Shown here: positions 38,891 through 49,754 of the stretch, one piece after another
How the letters are laid out: the number at the start of each line of letters is the position of its first letter
How positions within the stretch are numbered: position 1 is the stretch's first letter
Assembly: GCA_016709845.1 (NCBI GenBank)
Contig: JADJMA010000013.1
Location: forward strand, 62,001-126,000
DNA length: 64,000 nt
Reading direction: 5' to 3'
DNA from: Flammeovirgaceae bacterium
GTDB lineage: Bacteria; Bacteroidota; Bacteroidia; Cytophagales; Cyclobacteriaceae
The notes under the pieces: model-generated
Database searches by the model: none
What the model was told of the DNA's origin: nothing
What the model saw: the letters and a program-made list of their open reading frames with translations, nothing else
Program-made: the position numbers and the translations under genes

Positions 38891-41163
38891 ATGGTAATGA
38901 CTCAAGTAATGAAAATCAGATTAACTCTTATTTTACTCAGCTTTGTACTTGGTCTAGTTCTCCCATTTCAAGTTGAGGCACAATCTGGATCCAATAACCT
39001 AACCTTTGGAGGATATTTACTCGAAAAACCTTTATGCTGTAAAGGGGTTTGGTCCCGTGCGGTGGATGAAAGACAATGAAGGGTATTCAACTATTGAGCG
39101 TAATGAAACGAGTAAGGGACAAGACATCATTCGTTATGAAGTTGTAACAGGGTGAAAGAAAAATTTTGGTAAATGCTCGTCAATTAATTCCTGTAGGGTT
39201 TAATTCCCCACTTAGCCTCGCGGACTACAATTGGTCAGAGGATAATTCAAAACTCCTGGTCTTTACCAATACGCGTAAGGTTTGGCGGTATAATACTAGA
39301 GGTGATTATTGGGTGCTTAATTTGAAAAGTGGTAAGCTCATTCAATTAGGGAAGCATTTAAATGAATCATCTTTAATGTTTGCAAAATTCTCGCCTGACG
39401 GAAATAAAGTAGCCTATGTGAGTGAGCAAAATATTTTTGTTGAGCAGCTGGACTCAGGTGAAATCACGCAAGTTACGAGAGATGGAGGTGCCCATATAAT
39501 TAATGGCACTTTCGACTGGGTCTATGAAGAAGAGTTGAGTTGCCGTGATGGTTTTCGATGGAGCCCGGATGGAGAGACAATTGCCTATTGGCAGTCTGAT
39601 ACTCAGGGAGTGGGTACCTTTTATTTGATAGATAATGTTGATTCGATTTACTCTAAGCCAATTCTTTTACCTTATCCCAAGGTTGGAACAACTAATTCCG
39701 CTGTTAAGATAGGATTTGTTTCTGCTGCGGGTGGCGATACCCGATGGCTGAACATTCCAGGTGATCCACGAAATAATTATCTCGCGAGGATGGACTTTAT
39801 CCCACACTCCAATGAAGTCATGATTCAACAACTAAACAGATTACAGAATACCAATAAAGTCTGGATTGGTACAGTATCTACGTTAAAACTGGTGAACATT
39901 TTAGCAGAAACTGATCCTGCTTACTTGGATATTCATGATGACATCCAGTGGCTTGACAAGGAGACTTCCTTTACGTGGACTAGTGAAAGAGATGGATGGG
40001 CACACCTGTATAATGTTTCCAGAGATGGTAAGAAAATTGACCTGATCACTAAAGGAGACTTTGATGTAGTTAATATCAATTGTATTGATCCAAAGGGTGG
40101 ATATGTTTACTACATTGCCTCCCCCGAAAATTATACGCAGCGATATCTGTACAGAAGCAAAATTAATGGTAAAGGGACAGCGGAACGCGTATCTCCTTTA
40201 TCCATGTCAGGACAACATGCCTATCAAATATCTTCCAATGCGAAATTTGCTATTCACACGTTCGAAAATTCGTTAACACCGCCCAGAGTTTCCCTTATAA
40301 ATCTATCCACCCATAAGGAATTAAAACTCCTTGAAGACAATGCCACGCTAAAAGATAATTACAATTCATTGAATTTGCGGAGTAAGGAATTTTTTAAAAT
40401 AGATATTGGTGAAGTTGTTCTCGATGGCTGGATGATAAAACCCAAAAATTTTGATCCTGAAAAAAAATATCCATTAATAGTTCATGTATATGGTGAGCCT
40501 GCGGGCTCCACAGTTCAGGATAACTGGCGTACCGGAGATAATCTGTGGCATCAATATCTGGCGCAGTTGGGTTACATTGTTATAAGTGTTGACAATCGTG
40601 GAACGAAAGTCCCGAGAGGCAGGGACTTCCGAAAATGCATTTACCGACAGATTGGCCTTTTGGCAGCCGATGATCAGGCAAGTGCTGCCAAGAAGATTTT
40701 TAAAATGTATCCATTTATTGATCAGCAACGCGTAGGTATCTGGGGTTGGAGTGGAGGTGGTCAAATGAGTCTGCATAGTATTTTTAGACATGGAGATATT
40801 TTCAAGACAGCTATTGCGGTTTCCTTTGTATCCGATCAGACTCTTTACGATAATATTTATCAGGAGCGCTTTATGGGATTACCGGAGGATAACAAAGAAG
40901 GATATCGTGAAGGATCTCCGATTACCCACGCAAAAAAATTGAAGGGCAACCTGATGATCATACATGGTACGGCAGACGATAATGTGCATTATCAAAACTT
41001 TGAGATGCTAGCCAACGAATTGATAAAGCAGAATAAAATATTCAATATGATGTCCTATCCGATGAGATCTCATAGTATTAATGAAAGAGAAAACACCACA
41101 CTTCACATGAGAAGGACGATGGAGAATTATTGGATAAATTATTTGACTCCTGGAGCCATGTAA
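38891..41163 (+). CDS. Dipeptidyl peptidase IV (S9 family), frameshifted
   Basis: Releases dipeptides, usually X-Pro or X-Ala, from peptide N-termini outside the inner membrane. Signal peptide at the start, then two breaks near 39030 and 39155, then a clean 665-residue frame. An N-terminal propeller domain with DWVYEEELSCRDGFRWSPDG, where the Glu-Glu pair matches the substrate N-terminus binding site of DPP IV. Catalytic Ser in GIWGWSGGGQMSL, Asp in HGTADDNVHYQNF, His in MRSHSINERE. Middle position of the serine elbow is Gly rather than the common Tyr. Joined length about 755 residues. Next to peptidase and Sus-type genes. Confidence 0.9.
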
Positions 41164-41603
41164 ATATTTGGCAATGAGTAGAAGAGCAGGATTTTATAAA
41201 AGCCTCAGTTTTTCTTCATAGGAATTCACCCAAATTAAAATGGATATCGAAATTTTAAAGACAAGAAATAATCGAGCCAAGCATAGACACAGGTCTACTT
41301 ACCATAATTCAGGTTTAAGCAGAGGATGGGAAAGTGAATGATGCTATTGCCTCCAAGTTACAAAGAAAGTGACGATGAAACATTGTTTCTAAAATAATTG
41401 ATACTTCTCTGCCCGCAACGGCGCCAAACTTTCCGACTATTTGAATATCGAGATAAAGCAACAAGTAACATCAAAAAAAATCAGGACAATGTCGAAACAT
41501 TGCCCTGATCAAAAAACTAACTAAAACAAAACTATTTTTTTTATAACACTACAACACTTAGTTATTCTAAATATTATAAAATCTTCTGTTCATGATGCAC
41601 TGG
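41164..41603. other. Intergenic region after DPP IV, possible plus-strand remnants
   Basis: No full gene. Short plus-strand frames at about 41330-41375 (AEDGKVNDAIASKLQRK) and 41415-41480 (NGAKLSDYLNIEIKQQVTS) look coding-like but are broken by stops. The remainder holds the hairpin at 41480-41509 and AT-rich DNA. Confidence 0.35.
41480..41509. terminator. Terminator after the SusC/SusD genes
   Basis: ATCAGGACAATGT and ACATTGCCCTGAT pair over 13 bases with one mismatch around a CGAA loop. An A run on the plus side gives a U run on the minus strand, so it fits termination of the SusC-SusD transcript. Confidence 0.7.
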
Positions 41604-43056
41604 TTATGGCTTATTATCCCACGTGGTACCTTTTGCAAACCAATTGCTCTGTCCCACGGCAATCACGTTCGGATTTTTCGTCAACTCAGACAAAGGGTAT
41701 GGGAACCTTCTTGCAAAAGTCTCGGTGTTATAGGCATTGGCCATCATATAATCAAAATCGAATGCCGGTTATCCCGTTCTTACAAAATCAAAATAGGATT
41801 CATTACTCCGCCATAGATTAGCGATATATTTTTGATTTATGATCAGCTCCTGAGCCATCTCTTCATCGTTAGGCATGATCAAGGTCGGTTGTGCCAGATA
41901 GGTGGTAATGTCCGCTGTGGGAACGCCTATATATTCCATATCTGCTTTTGATCCTGCTTTCATGGCTGTTTCGGCCTAATGCCCAATCTCCTTTTAGCGC
42001 ATACGCCTCAGCTTTTAGGAATTGTGTTTCGGCATACGTCATGATAAAGTCCGGATATGGTTTTCCAAGGTAGCTGAACTTCCAATGACTTGGCTTATCA
42101 CCTGCTGTTACAGGAGGTCCGGCTCTATGCCCTTTAAAGCCTGCTGGATCTGCCTCAGAGAACGTAAACATGATGTAGCGTCTTGGATCATTATAGGAGT
42201 TCATCATATCAATCAGAAAATTACCTGGGGTCAAACCTTCATTATTTGAATAGGCCCGGTTCATGTATTCATATATTATGTTAGCATTGTTCAGGTCGTC
42301 CAAATGTTGCCAGGCTACGATATCATCGTTAGAGGTCATGCCATTTTGTAAATACGACAATGCAAGGTCAGCCTGTCCAGCTTTGGTTTTTCCCGGTGCG
42401 TAAGCCAACCGCATGGCTTGCCTTGCTTTTAGGGAATAGGCAAGTTTGGTCCATTTAGAGACGTCACCGTTCAGCATATAGTCATCACTACCCGGTGCTC
42501 TTTCTCCAGCTGCTCCTTGTAAGAGGGTAATGGCTTCGTCTAAAAGTCCATTCGCATGGTTGTACAATTCGTCCTGAGAAACCAGCGCTGGGTGCAATGC
42601 GTCCAAGCCTGACAGGGCATCATCTAAGGGAGCCTGATCATAGACATCGGCCATGTAAAACCATTGTGCGGCAGCAATTATAGCAGCAATACCCTGATAA
42701 TGATTGTTGCCGTTTCCCTTTGCTTTTTCATACAACTGAACTGCATGTTTTAAAGATCCTGCATAAGAATCCCATACTTCATTACCAAAACCTGCGTTAA
42801 TATTCATGTCGGTTGGTGTGGAACCTTCAATAGCATGCCAGGAAAGCCACATCGGAAATCCGCCCCATGAATCAAATTTTTGATTCACCATAGAAAACCA
42901 TTCGGCCTCTACACCGATAAGCATAATATCCTCTGTAATTGCCGGTCCATCAGTAATCGCGTTGGGATTCGTATCGACATCGATCCAATTATCGCACCCC
43001 GTTACAAAAAACGAGGCGAGAAAGATTAAAATATAGTATTTATATAAGTTTTTCAT
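41604..43056 (-). CDS. SusD/RagB family nutrient-binding lipoprotein, frameshifted
   Basis: Surface lipoprotein that caps the SusC channel. Signal and lipobox: FLASFFVTGCDNW with Cys at residue 21. Then the SusD pattern of helices with DVYDQAPLDDAL and the tetratrico-like helical repeats (KWTKLAYSLKARQAMRLA). The conserved DFIMTYAETQFLKAEAYA follows. A break at about 41970 and a second near 41770 lead to the C-terminus ending TWDNKP. Joined length about 484 residues. It follows SusC by 13 bases. The substrate of the pair cannot be read from the sequence; peptidase neighbours suggest oligopeptides rather than sugars. Confidence 0.88.
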
Positions 43057-43069
43057 AATGCAATATATT

Positions 43070-46000
43070 TTAGAATTTGGCGGTCAAAGTAATTGAATAG
43101 GTTCTGGTTGCCGGAAGGCTATACCCTTGATATCCGTTACCGTTGTTAATGCCATCTGTATTATTCTCTGGATCAATTCCCTCATAGCTTTTGTTGAACT
43201 TTCTCCAAAGGTTTCTGCCAGATAGGCCAACCTGAAATCCTTGTAGGAATGTTTTTGAAATAACCGACATAGGTACTTTATAAGATAGTTGTAGCTCTCT
43301 TAATTTTATATAGTCCTTGGGCATAACATTTTCTTCCAATACACCTTGAGCTACGTTTTGAAAATAGAGATCATATCGTGTAGGCTGTGGCGTTTCACTT
43401 GTTACAACCGCTTTATTCGTAGTATAATCAAAATGTCCCATCACCCCATCAAAAGTAGTCATGTTGTTGTCGGGTCTATCATCTTGATGTTGAGCCATGC
43501 CATAATAGGTAAGATAATGATCGTTCAAATTGAACACATTCCCTCCCTGGCTCATATCCACTTGTGCCATCAGGACAAAATTCTTGTAGACAAATGTATT
43601 CCGTAAACTTCCCAACCAATCGGGTGAAGTCTTTCCAAAAATTTGGTTTTTGCTGTTATCCTGCAATGGCCGGCCAAATCCTGTGCCCGGGGCATCATCA
43701 AGCACCAATCTCCCTTGGTCATCGCGTAGAAAACCAGGACCATAAATCACGGGGTATGGTTGCCCTACGATTGCTGTACCATAGGAGCCCAAATCAATAG
43801 GCTCGTTATTGGTGCCCAGTTTGTCAACCATAGAATTATCCTTAGACCAATTCAGAGTAATGTCCCATGAAAAGTTATTTCTTTTGACAGCGCTTCCAGT
43901 AAGACCCACCTCAATACCTTTGTGGGTAATGCCCCCAATGTTGACGGTTCCATAGGTATAACCTGTTGAAGATAGGAATTGCTCACTCAGGATTTGGTTC
44001 TCGCTCCAGTTGTGATAGACGGATACATCGACTCCCAACCTACTCTTAAACAATTTTAATTCGAGCCCAAGCTCCACTTCACTCTTAAACTCGTTGGTAA
44101 GGCCCAGATTAGGTATCTTGGATGATGACAGATAGCTTCTTTGTCCGTTAAACGGCCAAGTAACCCCATTCACAAAACCTCCACCGTCACCGGCCTGTTC
44201 CAATACTACATTTCGGGCATAGGCATCAGCAGGAGAGCCCACCTTGGCATAACTGGCCCGAAGTTTACCATAGGAAAAAATATCGCTTTTTTGTAAAAGC
44301 TCGCTAAAAACAAAACTCAGGCTCTGGCTAGGATAAAAAAAGCTGTCAGGCACGCTACTGGCCCAATCATTTCTTCCTGTAATGGAGTAGTATAAGAAAT
44401 TTTTATAGCCTATCATCGCTTGGCCGAAGAAAGAGTAGGACCGATAGTCGCCTCTATAAGAATCTGCCTGATACCCGCTTACGTTTGTGCTATTATAGAT
44501 GCCGGGTATCACCAGGCCAGTACCGTTAAAATCGGACCCGCGCCAGTAGTTTGACTTGATGTAATTACCTACCAAGGCAGTTACACTGAAATCTCCAAAC
44601 TCGTTATCGTATGTTACAGTTTCGGTAGACTCTATATCACGAGAAAACTGCTCCGTAGAGTTGTACTCTCCATTAACCGAGGCAATACCATCTCTATTCA
44701 TGTGATTCTCGTTACGCGTACTTGTTGTACTTACACCGGTAGCAGATCTGAATTTTAACTTCGGCAAAATCTGGTATTCTACCGTAACTGTTGCGTTAAA
44801 TCGATCCCTAATATTGTTTTCTCCCGTGTTCTCTAAAGTCCATAAATATGGATCCCGCGATCCACCGCGATAGGAGCGTAGATTGCCATTCGCATCCCTT
44901 AGTGGATAGGCATTCCATGTATTGGGGCCAGCGAGGAAGGTATTCATGAAGGCACTGTTGCTACTATTCTCCGCCAGACGATCTATATTTTGTTTCGAAT
45001 ACATTATGTTGGAGCCAATGGTAAGCTTTGGCGTAAACTTAAAGGAAGTGTTCGCGTTGAGGGAATTCCTTTTATATTCAAGGGGTTCCAATGTGCCATT
45101 GTTCTTGAGGCCAGAATAACTGATGTAATAGGATGCATTGGGTGTTCCTCCTGAAACACTTAAGTTGGTCTCGTTGGTAAAACCAGTCTTGAAAACGTCC
45201 CATCGATCATAATACTTGGCTCCGGGAACATCGGATATTCTAGGTCCAAAACTGGTTGATGTAAATTGAGTCTCGCCATCGATATACTGCCAGTCGTTTG
45301 TACCGGAATCCCAACGGCCTTGTGACCAATTCTTTTGGAGCGGAACTTCATAAATTTTATCAAAACTTGAGGTATTGGATAAGGTAATGACAGGTTTTGA
45401 ATTAATAGCTCCTGTTTTTAAAGTAATAAGAATAACTCCATTGGCTGCCTGGCTTCCATAAAGGGCAGCTGCCGCTGCGCCTTTAAGTACACTAAGGCTT
45501 TCGATAGAGTTTGGGTCAATGTCGCCAAGCCCTGAAGAACCGCTTGTGTTCGAAGCATCAAAAGGAACCCCGTTAACCACAATAAGTGGCTCGTTGTTAC
45601 CCGTAATTGACGAGCCACCCCGTATAACGATTCTCGTACCACTACCAGGCTGACTGGATGTGCTCGATATGTTAACCCCTGGAACTTTTCCACTTAGTGA
45701 GTTCACAAAGTTATTGGTAGCTTTTACCGCTCCGATTTGTTCGCCTTCTACTTGGGCGGTAGCATAACCCAAGGCTCTTTTATCACTTTTGATACCCAAG
45801 GCAGTAACGACTACCTCTTGCAGTTGAGCAACATCTTCCTGCATGGAGACATTAATACTCGATTGATCACCCACGGTTATTTCTTGTGTAGTATAACCAA
45901 TAAATGAAAAAACCAGAACGTTTGTCGAAGACGCTCTAATCGTATACTTTCCGTCAGAGTCAGTCGCAGTACCGGTAGCTGACCCTTTGATCACCACAGT

Positions 46001-46147
46001 GCCTCCGGGTATGGGTTGCCCCAAATTATCACTTACCGTACCAGAAATGATATTTTCCTGACCAAAGGCGTTGGTCACTACAAATAGCAGACCCACCCAA
46101 AAAAGGAGCCGATGTGCCACTGTTCTCATTTGTAACTTTGTTCTCAT
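43070..46147 (-). CDS. SusC/RagA family TonB-linked outer-membrane protein
   Basis: Intact, 1025 residues. Signal peptide ends near NAFGQ. Carboxypeptidase-regulatory-like domain (ISGTVSDNLGQPIPGGTVVI), the SusC plug with LQEVVVTALGIKSDKRALGY and the conserved GVPFDASNTSG region. Plug residues IVIRGGSSITGNNEPLIVVN and SVLKGAAAAALYGSQAANGV, then a 22-strand barrel ending in aromatic LTAKF. Forms the channel of a SusCD pair with the next gene. An alternative start six codons downstream (MRTVAHRLL) gives a better signal peptide. It is among the longest unbroken genes in the window. Confidence 0.95.
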   Translation of the reverse strand: MRTKLQMRTVAHRLLFWVGLLFVVTNAFGQENIISGTVSDNLGQPIPGGTVVIKGSATGTATDSDGKYTIRASSTNVLVFSFIGYTTQEITVGDQSSINVSMQEDVAQLQEVVVTALGIKSDKRALGYATAQVEGEQIGAVKATNNFVNSLSGKVPGVNISSTSSQPGSGTRIVIRGGSSITGNNEPLIVVNGVPFDASNTSGSSGLGDIDPNSIESLSVLKGAAAAALYGSQAANGVILITLKTGAINSKPVITLSNTSSFDKIYEVPLQKNWSQGRWDSGTNDWQYIDGETQFTSTSFGPRISDVPGAKYYDRWDVFKTGFTNETNLSVSGGTPNASYYISYSGLKNNGTLEPLEYKRNSLNANTSFKFTPKLTIGSNIMYSKQNIDRLAENSSNSAFMNTFLAGPNTWNAYPLRDANGNLRSYRGGSRDPYLWTLENTGENNIRDRFNATVTVEYQILPKLKFRSATGVSTTSTRNENHMNRDGIASVNGEYNSTEQFSRDIESTETVTYDNEFGDFSVTALVGNYIKSNYWRGSDFNGTGLVIPGIYNSTNVSGYQADSYRGDYRSYSFFGQAMIGYKNFLYYSITGRNDWASSVPDSFFYPSQSLSFVFSELLQKSDIFSYGKLRASYAKVGSPADAYARNVVLEQAGDGGGFVNGVTWPFNGQRSYLSSSKIPNLGLTNEFKSEVELGLELKLFKSRLGVDVSVYHNWSENQILSEQFLSSTGYTYGTVNIGGITHKGIEVGLTGSAVKRNNFSWDITLNWSKDNSMVDKLGTNNEPIDLGSYGTAIVGQPYPVIYGPGFLRDDQGRLVLDDAPGTGFGRPLQDNSKNQIFGKTSPDWLGSLRNTFVYKNFVLMAQVDMSQGGNVFNLNDHYLTYYGMAQHQDDRPDNNMTTFDGVMGHFDYTTNKAVVTSETPQPTRYDLYFQNVAQGVLEENVMPKDYIKLRELQLSYKVPMSVISKTFLQGFQVGLSGRNLWRKFNKSYEGIDPENNTDGINNGNGYQGYSLPATRTYSITLTAKF

Positions 46148-46650
46148 ATTTTTTGAGGTTTAGTTTTAAACTAGATAATAAGTTGGCAATTAAATTTAGT
46201 AAAAGGAAGGAGCGGAAAGCAGTATGGTAGAAAAGTATTAATAATGGATAAAATACTATAGTGTCATAGACGGTTGAGTTACTAAAATAATTATTTGATT
46301 CCGTGCCTACATTCTTTAATTCAATGACTTCATCTGGAGTATGTAAGCAAATCTTATTCAGAGACATTTATTTTATAGTAGGGCATTGTTCTTCTATGGC
46401 GACTTACAAACTTTACATTCTGTTGTCTGCTCTGGCGGATTACAAAGCGTTTAATTGTTGTAGTCCTTAGTTGTTTTTATCGGACTACTTTCCTTTTTAC
46501 CTGTTGAAAATTTACCGCAGTCAAGCTTAGAAATAATCTGAAGGAATAAAATCATGTGAGAAATCACGAAGCAAATTGTTTCTTTATCCGCTTCAAAGTA
46601 AGTTTGAGTCAGATACCCTTATAATAGATAATTAATTAAATGCTTGTGCC
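46148..46650. other. Divergent intergenic region between SusC and BNR gene
   Basis: About 500 bases between two divergent start codons. Apart from the plus-strand promoter box at 46599-46606, no gene or RNA pattern is evident. It should also hold the susC promoter and any operator, which I could not place. Confidence 0.5.
46576..46606 (+). promoter_or_regulatory. Candidate promoter for the BNR gene
   Basis: TTG at 46576-46578, a 20-base spacer, then TAAGTTTG at 46599-46606, an exact TAnnTTTG box. The start codon is 45 bases further on. Confidence 0.5.
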
Positions 46651-49572
46651 ATGATGAAATACATTCTTTCTATAATTTTTTGCATCACTTTTCTTGTTGG
46701 CTCATTAATGGCCCAATCCATTTCTGGTGAAGTTACGCAAGATTTACGCTGGCGTAGTATTGGGCCAGCGAATATGATGGGGCGCATCGCTGCTGTCGAA
46801 GCATTGAATACTGATTACCGACACGTCCTGGTAGCGTCTGCTTCTGGAGGGGTATTTAAATCTGAAAATGCTGGCATTACCTGGACACCGATTTTTGATA
46901 ATTATGGTGCAGGGTCAATAGGCGCTGTGGATATGTTTCAACCAAACCCAAATATTATTTGGGTAGGTACAGGAGAAGCTGCAAACCGAAATAGCAGTGC
47001 TTATGGAGATGGAATCTATAAGTCGACAGATGGTGGTAAGACCTTTACTAACGTGGGACTGGAAGCAACGCATCAGATTGCTGAGATCGCTACCCACCCA
47101 ACCAATCCAGATATTGTTTATGTTGCTGCCGTGGGTCATTTGTGGGGGTACTCTGGTGATCGAGGGCTTTTTAAAACAGAAGATGGCGGCAAGACCTGGC
47201 AAAAACTTGCAGGTGGCTTACCTCAAGATGAGAAAACAGGCTGCACGGAAATTATTATGCACCCGAACAATCCAAATATTTTGTTTGCTGGATTTTATGA
47301 ACGCTTAAGGCAACCCGCCAGTTTTAATTCGGGTGGAACAAATGGAGGATTATTTAAATCGGAAGATGGTGGTAAAACCTGGCGAAAAATAACGAATGGT
47401 CTGGCTAAAGGATCTTCAGGGATGATTGACATCTCTTACCATTTGAAAAATCCAGATATCATGGTTATGGCCTACGAAGCTGATGAAAATATTCCCAAAG
47501 GAGAACCAGGCTCAGGAGTTTATAGATCTGATGATGGCGGAAATTCCTGGAAGTTTTTGTTAAAGCACGCTCTTCGACCTTACTATCATGGCCAGATTCA
47601 GATTGATCCTATTGATCCGAATAATATTTATGTTGTCTCAAGAGATTTTCGTGTTTCACATGATGGTGGAAAGACTTTTACTCAGCCTACCTGGAACCCT
47701 GGCGGTGGGGATGATCATGATATGTGGATGGCACCCTATGATAATAAGATTATTTATATGGCTACTGACCAAGGTGCACGGTTGACAATTGATGGCGGCA
47801 AAAGCTTTCTGGCATTTAATAACATGGCTATTGGACAGTACTATGCTATCGGTGTTGATATGAGAGATCCCTATTTTGTGGCAGGTGGATTACAGGATAA
47901 TGGCTTGTGGCTGACAGCAAGTAACAGTAGAGAACAAAGAGGTATATTAAATGAACATAGTATGTGGATTTCCGATGCGGATGGCTTTCATGCTCAAATT
48001 GATCCTGACCATTGGGAAACAATCTATGCGGTTGCCCATGTAGGGTTTGCTATGAGGTTTAATGCAAATACCCGAGAGCACATTTATATTACACCCACGC
48101 CAGAGACCACCACGAATTTTAATGAGTACTTCGATCCAAATTACAATGAAACGCCTAACCAATATACTATTGCTCCGGGTGAGCACTGGTTTTTTGGGGA
48201 GAATCTGGAAAGACCCTTATTGCCAGTACAATTTAGATTTAATTGGAGCACACCGTTAGTTATGTCTCCTACTAATCCACACACAATTTATTTTGGTTCA
48301 AATCATCTCTTTCGGTCCGATGATAGGGGCGATTCCTGGAAGATTATTAGTCCTGATTTGACTACTAACGACCCTAAATTAAGAAATCCATCCAAGAGCG
48401 GAGGACTCACCAGAGATGATACCGGTGGAGAAAACCACTTCACCATTATGACAATTGCTGAATCTCCATTAAACGATCAAGTTATATGGGTGGGCACAGA
48501 TGATGGCAATGTGCAGATGACCAAGGATGGAGGGGGTTCATGGACTAATGTTAAATTAAATATTCAGGGCATTCCAAAAAAAATATGGGTAAGTAGGGTA
48601 GAGGCTTCTCATTTTGACGAGGGTGTCGCGTACGTGAGTTTTGATAATCATCGCTTTGATGATAATCGTGCGTATGTATATCGCACCAAAGATTATGGTG
48701 CAACCTGGGAAGACATTTCAGGTGACTTAACAGACAAATATTCGGTGTACGTAATACGAGAGGATCTGGTAAACAAGAAATTACTTTTCGTTGGCACCGA
48801 GCAAGGCGTTTATGCTTCGTTAGATGGTGGCCATCATTGGCAAATAATGAAGAATAATATGCCAACCGTTGCAGTTTATGATTTAGTTATCCATCCGAGA
48901 GAAGGTGATTTAATTGCGGCCACCCACGGAAGAAGTTTATGGATTATGGATGATATTTCTCCATTAAGGCAGTTGAGTGATGAGATCACAAATAAACCAA
49001 TTCACATTTTTAACAATAAGGTGGCAACTAATTGGTTAACATTTACTACAGGAAGAACGCAAACTGATTTTGAATATAGAGGAGAGAATCCGGTAAACGG
49101 AGCAACAATTGATTTTTATCTTTCAAAGTCCCCAACAGACTCAGTTACAGTTAAGATAATTGATAACAAGAGAGGAAATGAAAATCAATTTAGAGTTAAA
49201 GTGCACGCAGGGATTAACCGAACTTATTGGAATTTAAGTCTTAATTATACCGAGGCAGAAAAGAGAGATTATAAATTGCACTTAGCATCCGTTATTAATG
49301 CACTCACAAATCGTGTTAAGAATAAAGATTTAGTATTTAAACTAAAGTTAATGGGTAAGCAATTGGATAAGGCCAAGACGGTGGAAGAATTAAACGAGGT
49401 GCGGTCATTATTAGTGAAAGATTATACTGGATATGCAGGCGGAGAGTCATTCTTCGGTAAGAAACTAATTCCCTTAATAGCTACAGCGGGAATGTATAAA
49501 GTAGTAATTAGTGATGGCGTAAATAGTGATAACCGTATTATCAAAGTTCGGGAAGATCCGTTACTAAAATAG
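46651..49572 (+). CDS. BNR/sortilin-like propeller protein
   Basis: Intact, 973 residues. Signal peptide of about 20 residues (MMKYILSIIFCITFLVGSLM). At least nine Asp-box repeats of the type S-x-D-G-G-x-T-W: KSTDGGKTFTNV, KTEDGGKTWQKL, KSEDGGKTWRKI, RSDDGGNSWKFL, SHDGGKTFTQ, TIDGGKSFLAF, RSDDRGDSWKII, TKDGGGSWTNV, RTKDYGATWEDI, SLDGGHHWQIM. These form one or two beta-propellers of the sortilin/VPS10 kind. A C-terminal beta domain follows (about 790-860). Secreted. The enzymatic role is unproven, so the usual name glycosyl hydrolase is only a family label. It lies divergent from susC, so it may be co-regulated with it. Confidence 0.88.
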   Translation: MMKYILSIIFCITFLVGSLMAQSISGEVTQDLRWRSIGPANMMGRIAAVEALNTDYRHVLVASASGGVFKSENAGITWTPIFDNYGAGSIGAVDMFQPNPNIIWVGTGEAANRNSSAYGDGIYKSTDGGKTFTNVGLEATHQIAEIATHPTNPDIVYVAAVGHLWGYSGDRGLFKTEDGGKTWQKLAGGLPQDEKTGCTEIIMHPNNPNILFAGFYERLRQPASFNSGGTNGGLFKSEDGGKTWRKITNGLAKGSSGMIDISYHLKNPDIMVMAYEADENIPKGEPGSGVYRSDDGGNSWKFLLKHALRPYYHGQIQIDPIDPNNIYVVSRDFRVSHDGGKTFTQPTWNPGGGDDHDMWMAPYDNKIIYMATDQGARLTIDGGKSFLAFNNMAIGQYYAIGVDMRDPYFVAGGLQDNGLWLTASNSREQRGILNEHSMWISDADGFHAQIDPDHWETIYAVAHVGFAMRFNANTREHIYITPTPETTTNFNEYFDPNYNETPNQYTIAPGEHWFFGENLERPLLPVQFRFNWSTPLVMSPTNPHTIYFGSNHLFRSDDRGDSWKIISPDLTTNDPKLRNPSKSGGLTRDDTGGENHFTIMTIAESPLNDQVIWVGTDDGNVQMTKDGGGSWTNVKLNIQGIPKKIWVSRVEASHFDEGVAYVSFDNHRFDDNRAYVYRTKDYGATWEDISGDLTDKYSVYVIREDLVNKKLLFVGTEQGVYASLDGGHHWQIMKNNMPTVAVYDLVIHPREGDLIAATHGRSLWIMDDISPLRQLSDEITNKPIHIFNNKVATNWLTFTTGRTQTDFEYRGENPVNGATIDFYLSKSPTDSVTVKIIDNKRGNENQFRVKVHAGINRTYWNLSLNYTEAEKRDYKLHLASVINALTNRVKNKDLVFKLKLMGKQLDKAKTVEELNEVRSLLVKDYTGYAGGESFFGKKLIPLIATAGMYKVVISDGVNSDNRIIKVREDPLLK

Positions 49573-49754
49573 AAGCGATTATATCATGCTTTACTGCTTC
49601 TCAGCAGGCCAATACTTTTTTCGCATTTGAAAAACGTGTTAATCCAAAATTGGGCTGAAATTGGACTAGAGTTTTGACCGTTTAAAGAAATTGGTAGAAC
49701 AAATGTAAATTTATTAGGATAACTTAGAGTTGATTTATCGAATCTTTGTACTCT

